This document shows, piece after piece, positions 1 through 8,070 of a DNA stretch of 18,662 nucleotides. Under the pieces are notes generated by a model. The model made no database searches. It was not told the DNA's origin and worked only from the letters and a program-made list of their open reading frames with translations. Made by a program: the position numbers and the translations under genes. Source of the DNA: DATBDM01 sp036269915 (GTDB lineage: Bacteria > Actinomycetota > Thermoleophilia > Solirubrobacterales > Solirubrobacteraceae); NCBI GenBank assembly GCA_036269915.1, contig DATBDM010000096.1, forward strand, positions 1 through 18,662, given 5' to 3'. Positions within the stretch are counted from its first letter, which is position 1. Each line of letters opens with the position of its first letter.

Positions 1-1
1 G

Positions 2-199
2 AAGGCCGTGACGGGCTTCAAGGGCCGCTCGGGCCGCTCCTTCCGCGCCCGGCTGGCTCTGATGCAGACCGACGAGGGCAAGTGGCGCGTCGAGTTCGAC
101 GAGCCCTGGGCCCGCGACGGCGCCAAGCCGCCCGAGGCCGAGGACGCGGCGTCCGGCGACGGCGCCGCCGGGACGACGCAGCAGCCGCAGGCCGCGTAG
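2..199 (+). CDS. Type IA DNA topoisomerase, C-terminal end (partial)
   Basis: This reading frame is open from the window edge and stops at TAG 197-199, so only the last 65 residues are visible. The start KAVTGFKGRSGRSFRARLAL followed by a K-W-R-V-E-F-D stretch resembles the C-terminal repeat of bacterial type IA topoisomerases (glycine-phenylalanine turn, basic SGRSF stretch, then a beta strand ending near V-E-F-D). In that family the repeats bind single-stranded DNA and assist strand passage during relaxation of supercoils. The last 28 residues (Ala, Gly, Asp, Gln rich) look like a disordered tail. The catalytic Toprim and tyrosine domains would lie upstream of the window. The family call rests on one short repeat, so topA versus another type IA enzyme cannot be decided. 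Confidence 0.6.
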   Translation, partial: KAVTGFKGRSGRSFRARLALMQTDEGKWRVEFDEPWARDGAKPPEAEDAASGDGAAGTTQQPQAA

Positions 200-262
200 C
201 CGGCGTCGCCGGCGGGCGCCGGGCGAACGTCAACCCCGGCTGGGGTGGGGCGGCTGGCCGAT

Positions 263-305
263 GCGCGCCGAGTTTGCCTCGCCTATGGAGGCGAAGTCGG
301 CGCGC
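263..305. terminator. Large hairpin between convergent genes
   Basis: Bases 263-280 and 288-305 are inverted copies matching at 16 of 18 positions, with a 7-base loop at 281-287. One of the two differences is a G-T wobble on the plus-strand transcript. The hairpin lies between the topoisomerase stop (199) and the stop of the minus-strand gene (343). No T-run follows on either side, so it would be a non-canonical bidirectional terminator or 3'-end stabiliser. The rest of 200-342 holds only GC-rich repeats such as GCGCGC-GCT-GCGCGC-like sequence and no gene. Confidence 0.55.
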
Positions 306-342
306 GCTGCGCGCGTGCTCTCCCTCGATGCGGGGTTGTTCG

Positions 343-636
343 CTAGGCGCGCTGGCGCGAGACCGGCGCGGGCGCCATCGTCGCCGCGGCCGGGGCGCGG
401 CTCGAGAAGAGGGTGCGCCACAGGCTGCCGAGTCCGGCGAAGAAGGCGCCGATGAGCTCGACCAGCGGGCTCGGGCGCTCGTCGCGCAGGATCGCCTCGA
501 CCTCCGGGATCGCGCCGGGACCGCTGTCGTGCGTCCACGTGACGTAGAGGTCCTCGCTGCCGACGATGTCCGCCAGGTTGGCGGCCAGCACCAGATCGGC
601 GTCTGAATGCTCGGCGGGCAGATGCAGGTGCGGCAT
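343..636 (-). CDS. Small protein of unknown function (97 aa)
   Basis: I do not recognise this protein. The ATG at 636-634 is chosen because GGGAG lies about 9 bases upstream; a TTG start at 696 would add 20 residues but has no better support. The N-terminal half is acidic and looks globular (it begins MPHLHLPAEHSDADLVLAAN). A hydrophobic stretch, PLVELIGAFFAGLGSLW, follows at about residues 56-72 and could be an amphipathic or membrane-associated helix. The tail is Ala/Pro rich and basic. It is divergent from the addB-like gene. The frame is plausible but there is no family evidence. Confidence 0.5.
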   Translation of the reverse strand: MPHLHLPAEHSDADLVLAANLADIVGSEDLYVTWTHDSGPGAIPEVEAILRDERPSPLVELIGAFFAGLGSLWRTLFSSRAPAAATMAPAPVSRQRA

Positions 637-673
637 GGCTAGGGCTCCCGGTGCGGCGCTGACTCTTCCTGAG

Positions 674-686
674 TACAACGGCTGTA
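674..686. promoter_or_regulatory. TACA-N5-TGTA palindrome in divergent spacer
   Basis: The 119-base spacer 637-755, between the minus-strand small gene and the addB-like gene, contains TACA-acggc-TGTA. It sits in the least GC-rich part of the spacer, about 40 bases upstream of the minus-strand ATG. Short palindromes of this type can be repressor sites, but four-base arms are weak evidence. I could not assign a convincing -35/-10 pair to either gene here. Confidence 0.2.
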
Positions 687-755
687 ACAGTCGCAACTTG
701 AGTCCTGACGGCTAGTCGGACATCCGTCCAGCGCGCCCGCCATCCTCAGCTGCCC

Positions 756-3689
756 ATGCCGCTGACCCTCGTGACCGGACCCGCGAACGCCGCGAAGGCG
801 GGCGAGGTGCTGGGGCGATTCAACGCTGCGCTGCCGCTCGAGCCGCTGCTCGTCGTCCCGACGGCGGCCGACAGCGACCACTACGCACGCGAGCTCGCGG
901 AGGCCGGGATCGTGCTCGGCGCGGAGGTCGCGACCTTCGACCGGCTGGTGCGTCGGCTGGCCGCGGCGACGAGCGTGGAGGGCCGCGTGATCGGCCGCGT
1001 GGCGCGGGCGCGCGTCCTGCGCTCGATCGTCGACGCGGCCGAGCTGAAGGCGCTCGCCCGCTCGGCCACCTCGCCCGGCTTCGCCGACGCGCTGGGGACG
1101 CTGTTCGAGGAGCTCGGCGGCTCGCTGGTCGCGCCGCCGCGCTTCGCCCGCGCGGTCGCGGACTGGCCCGGCGCGCCGCCCCACGCGGCCGAGCTCGCGT
1201 CGCTCTACCTCGCCTACCACCGCCGGCTCGACCGGCTGAAGCTGACCGACCGCGAGAGCCTGGCCCGCGCGGTGCTCGACGCGCTGCGCCGCCAGCCGGC
1301 CGCCTGGGGCGGCCGGCCGGTGTTCCTCTACGGCTTCGACGACCTCACCCCGCTGCAGCTCGACGCGGTCGAGACGCTCGCGCGCCGCGCCGGCGCGGAG
1401 GTCTGCGTCGCCCTGCCGTGGGAGCCGGGTCGCGCCGCCTTCGCCGGCCGTGCGGGCACGGTCGAGACGCTGCGCCCGCTGGCGGACGAGCACGTCCACC
1501 TGCAGGACCGCTCCGAGCACTACGCCGGCCGGGCGCGCGGCGCGCTGCACCACCTCGAGCGGCGGCTGTTCGAGCCCGGCGCCGAGCAGGTCCCGCCGAA
1601 CGGGGCCGTGCGGCTGCTCGAGGCCGGCGGCGAGCGCGCCGAGGCGGAGCTCGTCGCGGCCTCGGTGCTCGAGCTGCTGGGTCGCGGGATGGCGCCGGAG
1701 GACGTCGCGGTGCTCGTCCGCGGCGGCGCGGGCGCCGCCGGCGTGCTCGCGCGCGGGCTCGCCGACGCCGGCGTGCCCGTCACCCGCGAGCGGATCACGC
1801 CGCTCGCGCGCACGCGCCTCGGCGCCGGCGTGCTGGCGGGCGCCCGCGCGGCGCTGCCCGGCGGCACCGCCGCAGACCTCCTGCGCTGGCTGCGCACGCC
1901 GGGGCGCTGGCCCGACGCCGACGCGCTCGACGCCTTCGACGGCCGCCTGAGCCGCGGCGAGGTCTCGACCGCCGCGCGCGCCCGCGCCGCATGGCCCGAG
2001 GGACCGCACCCGTTCGCCGCGCTCGACGCGATCGCCGCCGCGGCGGGGGAGGGGCCGGCCGAGCTGCTCGCCTCGCTCGAGGCCGAGGCACAGGCGATCT
2101 GGACGGCGCCGCACCTCCGCCGCGCCGAGGTGCTCGGCCCCGGCGAGACCGAGGACGCCCTCGCCGCCCGCGCGCTGCGCGCCGCTTCGTCGGAGCTGCG
2201 CGGCCTCGCCGCCACCGATCCGCGCCTGGCGGGCGACACCCGCGAGCTGCTCGAGGCGCTCGGCGCGGTCGAGGTGCGCGAGCGCCCCGCGCCCGGCGGC
2301 GTGCTGCTGGCCGACCCACTCGCCGTCCGCGCGCGCCGCTTCCGCGCCGTCTTCGTCTGCGGCCTGCAGGACGCGGAGTTCCCGCGCCGGCCGACGCCCG
2401 AGCCGTTCCTGGACGACGACGCGCGCGCCGATCTCGCCCGCACGACGGGCCTGGTGCTCCCGCACCACGAGGACGTGCTCGCGCGCGAGCGCTACCTGCT
2501 CTACGCCTGCGTCTCGCGGCCGGAGGAGGTGCTCTTCCTCTCCTTCCGCTCGTCCGACGAGGAGGGCGATCCGCTCGTGGCCTCGCCGTTCCTCGACGAC
2601 GTGCGCGAGCTGTTCACCGACGCGCTGTGGGAGCAGCGCGGACGGCGCCTGCTCGCCCACGTGACGTGGCCCCCCTCGGAGGCGCCGACGCCCCACGAGC
2701 TGCGCCGCGCCCGCGCCGCGCTGCAATCGCGGCCGGATCCGCCCCCGCTCGGACCGCCCGAGACCGAGGCGGTCCAGGCGCTGCTCGCGGGCCACGAGCT
2801 CGAGTCGGCCCGCGGCCTGGAGGCGTTCGCGGGCTGCGGGGTGCGCTGGCTCGTGGACCGGCTGCTGCGCCCGCGCCGCACCGACCCCGATCCCGAGGCG
2901 ATGCGCCGCGGCTCGCTCGCCCACGCGGCGCTCGAGCGCGTCCTGGACCGCCTGCGCGAGCGCACGGGCTCCGCGGCGCTCGGCCCCGTCTCGCTGCCCG
3001 CGGCGCTGGAGGCGCTCGAGGGCGTGATGGGCGAGCTGCGCGCGACCGCGGGCGGCGTTCGCGCGCGGGCCGGACTGCGCTCGCTCGCGGCCGACCTCGA
3101 GCGCTATCTGCGCCACGAGGCGGCGACGGGCGCGGGGCTCGAGCCCGAGCGGCTGGAGTGGAGCTTCGGCGGCGAGGGCGACGCCCAGGGGCCGCTGCCG
3201 CTTCCGGGGGCCGGACTGAGCGTCACCGGCCGCGTCGACCGGATCGATCTCGGCGCCGGGATCGCGATCGTGCGCGACTACAAGGGCAAGGCCGCGCCGC
3301 CCGCGGCGAAGTGGGCCGAGGACCACCAGCTGCAGGTCGCGCTCTACGCGCTGGCCGCCCGCGAGCTGCTGGGGCTCGACGTCGCCGGCGCGCTCTACCA
3401 GCCGCTCGGGGCGCGCGACGTGCGCCCCCGCGGCGCGGTGCGCGACGACGTGCCCGGCAGCTACGTCGCGGGCGACCGGCTCGACCCCGAGGCGTTCGCC
3501 GCCGTGCTCGACGTGGCCCGCGAGGCGGCGGTCGCCGCCGCACGTGACCTGCGCGCCGGCCGGATCCGCGCCTGCCCCGGCTCGTGCACGCCGCGCGGCT
3601 GCGCGCATCCCGGCATCTGCCGGGCCGGCGAGGAGGCCCAGGCGCAGGCGGCCGCCGCGGCGGCGGCGCGCTCGGGAGCGCCCGCGTGA
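756..3689 (+). CDS. AddB-like helicase-nuclease subunit B (PD-(D/E)XK nuclease)
   Basis: This 977-residue protein has the layout of AddB, which pairs with AddA to unwind and degrade broken DNA ends and load RecA. The N-terminus resembles a superfamily 1 ATPase but has GPANAAKAG in place of a working Walker A (no GK[S/T]), so it should not hydrolyse ATP. The middle has an AddB-like segment, FVCGLQDAEFP, near residue 530. The C-terminal nuclease shows GSLAH (H723), GRVDRID (D828, D831), DYK (D841, K843) and QLQVALYAL near 860. C694 together with C940/C944, C949 and C955 matches the split four-cysteine Fe-S staple of AddB; the last pair keeps the C-x5-C spacing. ATG 756 has no clear Shine-Dalgarno sequence. 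Its GTGA junction overlaps the next gene by 4 bases, implying coupled translation. Actinobacterial AdnA is the main alternative family. Confidence 0.85.
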   Translation: MPLTLVTGPANAAKAGEVLGRFNAALPLEPLLVVPTAADSDHYARELAEAGIVLGAEVATFDRLVRRLAAATSVEGRVIGRVARARVLRSIVDAAELKALARSATSPGFADALGTLFEELGGSLVAPPRFARAVADWPGAPPHAAELASLYLAYHRRLDRLKLTDRESLARAVLDALRRQPAAWGGRPVFLYGFDDLTPLQLDAVETLARRAGAEVCVALPWEPGRAAFAGRAGTVETLRPLADEHVHLQDRSEHYAGRARGALHHLERRLFEPGAEQVPPNGAVRLLEAGGERAEAELVAASVLELLGRGMAPEDVAVLVRGGAGAAGVLARGLADAGVPVTRERITPLARTRLGAGVLAGARAALPGGTAADLLRWLRTPGRWPDADALDAFDGRLSRGEVSTAARARAAWPEGPHPFAALDAIAAAAGEGPAELLASLEAEAQAIWTAPHLRRAEVLGPGETEDALAARALRAASSELRGLAATDPRLAGDTRELLEALGAVEVRERPAPGGVLLADPLAVRARRFRAVFVCGLQDAEFPRRPTPEPFLDDDARADLARTTGLVLPHHEDVLARERYLLYACVSRPEEVLFLSFRSSDEEGDPLVASPFLDDVRELFTDALWEQRGRRLLAHVTWPPSEAPTPHELRRARAALQSRPDPPPLGPPETEAVQALLAGHELESARGLEAFAGCGVRWLVDRLLRPRRTDPDPEAMRRGSLAHAALERVLDRLRERTGSAALGPVSLPAALEALEGVMGELRATAGGVRARAGLRSLAADLERYLRHEAATGAGLEPERLEWSFGGEGDAQGPLPLPGAGLSVTGRVDRIDLGAGIAIVRDYKGKAAPPAAKWAEDHQLQVALYALAARELLGLDVAGALYQPLGARDVRPRGAVRDDVPGSYVAGDRLDPEAFAAVLDVAREAAVAAARDLRAGRIRACPGSCTPRGCAHPGICRAGEEAQAQAAAAAAARSGAPA

Positions 3690-6600
3690 GCCGCGCGTTC
3701 ACCGCCGAGCAGCGGGCCGCGATCGACGACCGCAGCGGGTCCGGGCTGCTCGCCGCCGCCGCCGGCTCGGGCAAGACCGCGGTGATGGTCGAGCGCTTCG
3801 TCGAGGCGGTGCTCCACGACGGCGTCGCCGTCGGCGCGATCCTCGCGCTGACCTTCACCGAGAAGGCCGCGGGCGAGCTGCGCGAGCGGATCCGGCGGCG
3901 GCTGATCGAGCTGGGGGAGGAGGAGCGCGCACGCGAGGTCGACGCCGCCTGGGTCGGCACGATCCACGGCTTCTGCGCGCGCGTGCTGCGCGCCCAGCCG
4001 CTCGCCGCCGGGCTGGATCCGCGCTTCGCGGTGCTCGACGCCGCCGAGGCGCGGCGCGTCGAGGAGGGCGCCTACGAGCGCGCGCTCGACAGCTGGGCCG
4101 CGGCGCGCGGGACGGCCGCGATCGACCTCGCGGCCGCGTACGGACCCGCGCTGCGCGACCTGGTCCTCGAGACCCACGACACGCTGCGCTCGCGCGGCGC
4201 GACGCACCCGCGCGTGCCGGTCCCGCCGCCCCGCGAGGCGCCCGATCCGGCGCGGCTGCGCGCCGCGCGCGAGGCCGCGCTCGCCTGCCTGGGCGACGCG
4301 GGCGACGGCGCCCGGGTGCGCGCCGGGCTCGCCGCGCTCGCCGCCTGCACGGCGGCGCTGGACCTCGCGGGCGACGCCGTGCCGTGGCCCGGCGCGCTCG
4401 ACGCCGCCGAGCTCAAGGGGGGCGCCAAGGCGCTCGCGCACGACGCGTGCGACGCGTACCGCGAGGCCTGGGCCGAGCACCGCGGCGCCTGCGCCGACCA
4501 TCATGCCCGCGCCGCCCTGGCGCTGATCGACGACCTGCTCGAGCGCTTCGCCGCCGCCTACGCGCAGGACAAGGCGGCACGCGCCGGCCTGGACTTCGAG
4601 GACCTCGAGCTGCGGGTGCGCGACCTGCTCGCCGACCCGGCCGTCCGCGCTCGCTGGGCCGAGCGCTTCGCGCTGATCATGGTCGACGAGTTCCAGGACA
4701 CCAACCGCCTGCAGCTCGACCTGCTGGAAGCGCTCGAGCGGGACGACCTCTTCGCGGTCGGCGACGAGTCCCAGTCGATCTACCGCTTCCGGCACGCCGA
4801 CGTGTCCATCTTCCGCGAGCGCCGGGCGCGGCTGGGGGAGGCCCGCGTGCGCCGTCTGAGCGCCAACTTCCGTTCGGTCGAGGAGCTGCTCGACGTGATC
4901 AACGCCACCTTCGCCGAGGAGCTCGGCGCGGGCTTCGCGCCGCTGCGCGCCGGCCGCGCCGCCGACGGGCCGCTGCGGCTGTTCGACCCCGATCCGCCGT
5001 CGGGCGCGCCGCCCGTCGAGCTGCTGCTCACCGACACCCGCGGCTGGGAGGACGACCCGGGGCTCGCCGGTGTGGCCGAGAAGCCCTGGCGCGCGGCCGA
5101 GGCGCGGCTCGTCGCCCTGCGGCTGCGCGAGGAGATCGAGGCGGGGCGGCGTCCCGGCGACGTCGTGGTGCTGGTGCGCGCGACGGCGTCGCTGCGGCTG
5201 CTCGAGGAGGCGCTCGAGGAGCAGGGGCTGCCGACCTACGTCGTCGGCGGCCGCGGCTACTGGTCCCAGGAGCAGGTGCGCGACGGGCTCGCGTGGCTGG
5301 CGACGCTCGCCAACCCCCGCGACGAGGAGGCGCTGCTCGCGGTGCTCGCCTCGCCGTTCTGCGGCGCGCGCACGGATGCGCTCGTGCTGCTCGCGGCCGA
5401 GGGCCGGGCGCGGGCGACTGGGCTGTGGCCCGTCCTGCGCGAGCTGGGCGAGACCGGGGCCGCCGCCTGGGCCGAGCCGCTCGAGCCGATGCAGCGCGAC
5501 CGGCTCGTCCGCGTCGCGCGCGTCCTCACGGGGGAGCGCGACCACGCCGAGCGGCTCCCGGCCGAGGAGCTGCTCGAGCGCGCGATCATCGCCACCGGCT
5601 ACGACCTCGAGGTGCTCGCGCGGGCCGGCGGTGACCGGCGGATGGCGAACCTGCGCAAGCTGATGCGGCTCGCCCGCGAGCACGAGCGCGCGGAGGGCCG
5701 CGACCTGCACGCGTTCGTCGCCTTCGCCACCGCGCAGGACCTCACGCAGGCGCGCGAGGGCGAGGCGGCGCTCGAGTCCGAGGGCCTCGACGCGGTTCGC
5801 CTGATGACCATCCACCGCGCCAAGGGGCTCGAGTTCCCGGTCGTGTGCGTCGCCGACCTCGGGCGCCAGGGCGCGACGGGCCGGCCGGCGCTGCTCGTCG
5901 GCGACGACGGCTCGGTCGGGCTGCGGCTGGCGCCGATCGGCGGCGGCGAAGGCGTGCCCGCGCTGGCCTGGGAGCGCCTCGCCCAGGCCGAGGCGCGCCA
6001 GGAGGCCGAGGAGGAGCGGCGGCTGTTCTACGTCGCGATGACGCGCGCCAGGGACCGGCTGATCCTCGCCGGCGGCGTCGACGCGGGGCGCTGGCCCGAG
6101 GCGCGCCCGGGCGGCGCGCCGGTGCTGTGGATCGCGCGCGCGCTGACCGGCGATCCGGCGGCGCTCGTCTCCGAGGCCGAGCCCGAGCACCTGCTGGTCC
6201 GCCCGGTGGGCGGCCGGCTGGCGCGGGTGCGGATCGCGCTCAACGCACCGGGGACGCTCGACCGCGTACTGCCGCGCGCGGCGCTGGCCCCGGCGGCCGA
6301 GCCGCTGCGCACCGCGGCGAGCGAGCGCGCGCTACCAGCGCCGCCCGACGTGCCGCCTGCGCCCCCGCGGCCCCGGCCCGCGCCCCAGCGGCTCTCGTAC
6401 TCGCAGCTGCAGGACTACGCGCGCTGCGGCTACCGCTTCTACCTGCGCCGCGTGCTCGGCCTGCCGGCGGACCCGGCGCCGCCGGACCTCGCCGCGCCGC
6501 CCGAGCCGCGGCAGCTCGCGGCGCTGATCCGCGGCACGCTCGCCCACGTGCTGCTCGAGCGGCTCGACTTCGCGCGCCCGCAGGCGCCCGACGCCGAGAC

Positions 6601-7216
6601 CGTGCGCGCGCTCGCGGCCGAGCACGGCGAGCCGGTCACCGAAGCCGACGTCGAGGACCTGCGCGCGCTCGTCGCCGCGGTCGCCGGGTTCCCGCTGCGC
6701 GAGCGGCTTGCGGGCGCCCGCCGCGTGCGCCGCGAGGCGCCGTTCGCCTTCGCCGCCGATCCGGGCGGGACGGGACCGCTGATCACCGGCTACCTCGACG
6801 TGCTCGCCGAGGAGCCCGACGGCGGCGTGCTGGTCGTCGACTACAAGTCCGACCGGCTCGAGGGCGAGGACCCGGCCGTCCACGTCGCCCGCGACTACGA
6901 GACGCAGCGGCTCGTCTACGCACTCGCCGGCCTGCGCCACGGCGCGCCGGCCGTCGAGGTCGCCTACTGCTTCCTCGAGCGCCCCGCCGAACCGGTCGTC
7001 GCCCGCTTCACCCGCGCCGACGCGCCGGAGCTCGGCGAGCGGCTGCTCGGTCTCGCCCGCGGGGTGCTCGACGAGCGCTGGGCCGTCACGGACGCGCCGC
7101 ACCGCGAGCTCTGCGGCGACTGCCCCGGCCGCGCCGCGCTCTGCTCGTGGCCCGAGGCGATGACCCTGCGTCAGTCCTCGGCGGCCTCCTTGGGCGCCAG
7201 CACCGGGCCGTCGTAG
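3686..7216 (+). CDS. AddA-like UvrD-family helicase-nuclease
   Basis: The GTG at 3686 overlaps the upstream stop (GTGA), giving a 1176-residue protein; starts further upstream would lie inside the partner gene. All superfamily 1A helicase motifs are visible: FTAEQRAAID (Q motif), GSGKT at 27-31 (Walker A), TFTEKAAGELRERI (Ia), VDEFQD at 333-338 (II), GDESQSIYRFR (III), LSANFRS (IV), MTIHRAKGLEFPVV (V) and FYVAMTRARDRL near 785 (VI). The C-terminal nuclease has GTLAH (H954), GYLDV (D1038), DYKSD (D1052, K1054) and QRLVYAL (Q1074). It also carries C914 and C1143-x2-C1146-x6-C1153, a possible Fe-S staple. This is the motor and nuclease subunit working with the upstream AddB-like protein in break resection. 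The last 12 or so residues are read across the 3' end of the opposing yihY-like gene. Confidence 0.9.
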   Translation: MSRAFTAEQRAAIDDRSGSGLLAAAAGSGKTAVMVERFVEAVLHDGVAVGAILALTFTEKAAGELRERIRRRLIELGEEERAREVDAAWVGTIHGFCARVLRAQPLAAGLDPRFAVLDAAEARRVEEGAYERALDSWAAARGTAAIDLAAAYGPALRDLVLETHDTLRSRGATHPRVPVPPPREAPDPARLRAAREAALACLGDAGDGARVRAGLAALAACTAALDLAGDAVPWPGALDAAELKGGAKALAHDACDAYREAWAEHRGACADHHARAALALIDDLLERFAAAYAQDKAARAGLDFEDLELRVRDLLADPAVRARWAERFALIMVDEFQDTNRLQLDLLEALERDDLFAVGDESQSIYRFRHADVSIFRERRARLGEARVRRLSANFRSVEELLDVINATFAEELGAGFAPLRAGRAADGPLRLFDPDPPSGAPPVELLLTDTRGWEDDPGLAGVAEKPWRAAEARLVALRLREEIEAGRRPGDVVVLVRATASLRLLEEALEEQGLPTYVVGGRGYWSQEQVRDGLAWLATLANPRDEEALLAVLASPFCGARTDALVLLAAEGRARATGLWPVLRELGETGAAAWAEPLEPMQRDRLVRVARVLTGERDHAERLPAEELLERAIIATGYDLEVLARAGGDRRMANLRKLMRLAREHERAEGRDLHAFVAFATAQDLTQAREGEAALESEGLDAVRLMTIHRAKGLEFPVVCVADLGRQGATGRPALLVGDDGSVGLRLAPIGGGEGVPALAWERLAQAEARQEAEEERRLFYVAMTRARDRLILAGGVDAGRWPEARPGGAPVLWIARALTGDPAALVSEAEPEHLLVRPVGGRLARVRIALNAPGTLDRVLPRAALAPAAEPLRTAASERALPAPPDVPPAPPRPRPAPQRLSYSQLQDYARCGYRFYLRRVLGLPADPAPPDLAAPPEPRQLAALIRGTLAHVLLERLDFARPQAPDAETVRALAAEHGEPVTEADVEDLRALVAAVAGFPLRERLAGARRVRREAPFAFAADPGGTGPLITGYLDVLAEEPDGGVLVVDYKSDRLEGEDPAVHVARDYETQRLVYALAGLRHGAPAVEVAYCFLERPAEPVVARFTRADAPELGERLLGLARGVLDERWAVTDAPHRELCGDCPGRAALCSWPEAMTLRQSSAASLGASTGPS

Positions 7217-8070
7217 TCGGGCGGGAGCCCGGGCGTGCGGCGCAGGTCGACGACCGCGTTGAGCTCCGCGCCGAAGAGCAGCACGATGTTGGTCAGCCAG
7301 ATCCAGATCAGCAGGATCACGACGGTCGCGAACGAGCCGTAGGTCGCCCCGTAGCGCGAGAAGTTCGACGCGTAGACGAAGAACAGCGCGGAGGCGAGGA
7401 TCCAGGTGAACACCCCGAACACCGCGCCGGGCGTGATGAAGCGGAAGCGCGGGATCTCCACGTTCGGCGCCGCGTAGTAGACGATCGCGTAGATCAGCAT
7501 CGCGACGAGCAGCGCGGCCGGCCAGCGCACGATCCGCCAGACCGAGGCGATGTTGTCGCCGAGTCCGATCAGCCCGAGCACGTCGCCGGCGAGGCCGCCG
7601 CCGAGGAAGATCAGGATGAAGGTGACGATCACGAGCACCAGCAGCAGCAGGGTCCAGGCGAGGTTCTCCGCCTTCTGCTTGATGAAGCCGCGGCCCTCCT
7701 CGACGCGCCAGATGTGGTTGAGCGCGCGTCCGACCGCGCCGAACGCGCCGCTGGCGCCGTAGAGCGACGTCACGGCGCCGAGCACCAGCGCGCCCACCGC
7801 GGTGCTGCGCTGGGTCTGCGCCGACTTCAGCGCGGCCGTCACCGCGTTGACGACGTCGTCGGGCGCGCCCGCGTCGCGCAGGTACTTGGCCGCGTCGTCG
7901 ACCAGCGCCTGCTGACCGACGAGCCCGAGCACCGCGACGCCCAGCAGCAGCGCGGGGAACAGCGAGAGCATCGAGTAGTAGGTGAGCGCCGCCGCGTGAT
8001 CGGTCACCTGGTCGCGCTGGAAGCGCGAGAACGCCGCCTTGAAGTCGCCGAGCCTGATCGCGGCCGTCAA
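7171..8070 (-). CDS. YihY/BrkB-family inner-membrane protein
   Basis: This 299-residue protein opens with the family hallmark, an amphipathic FQRDQVTDHAAALTYYSM segment near residues 17-34. The first helix ends in SLFPALLLGVAVLGLVG. Long hydrophobic segments follow at roughly 93-115, 137-160, 183-202, 213-234 and 246-268, giving about six membrane spans. The YGSFATVVILLIWIWLTN stretch near 239-256 and LLFGAELNAVVDLRR are typical of the family. Members were once called RNase BN, but that activity belongs to another gene; the true role is unknown, and transport or envelope functions have been suggested. The TTG start at 8070 overlaps the ANTAR gene's TGA (TTGA), so it is probably translated by coupling. 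The 3' end overlaps addA by 46 bases in convergent orientation. Confidence 0.9.
   Translation of the reverse strand: MTAAIRLGDFKAAFSRFQRDQVTDHAAALTYYSMLSLFPALLLGVAVLGLVGQQALVDDAAKYLRDAGAPDDVVNAVTAALKSAQTQRSTAVGALVLGAVTSLYGASGAFGAVGRALNHIWRVEEGRGFIKQKAENLAWTLLLLVLVIVTFILIFLGGGLAGDVLGLIGLGDNIASVWRIVRWPAALLVAMLIYAIVYYAAPNVEIPRFRFITPGAVFGVFTWILASALFFVYASNFSRYGATYGSFATVVILLIWIWLTNIVLLFGAELNAVVDLRRTPGLPPDYDGPVLAPKEAAED

Noticed and set aside
639..3608. Very long open frame on the minus strand opposite the addB-like gene
   Set aside because: It is low-complexity Arg/Ala/Gly/Glu sequence, a by-product of GC-rich codon use on the other strand. The plus-strand frame has clear nuclease motifs.
3461..6190. 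Long minus-strand open frame opposite addA
   Set aside because: Same GC-driven shadow effect; the plus strand carries every helicase motif in order.
7171..8070. RNase BN (rbn) annotation for the YihY/BrkB protein
   Set aside because: The family was historically mislabelled; this is a multi-span membrane protein with no nuclease motifs.
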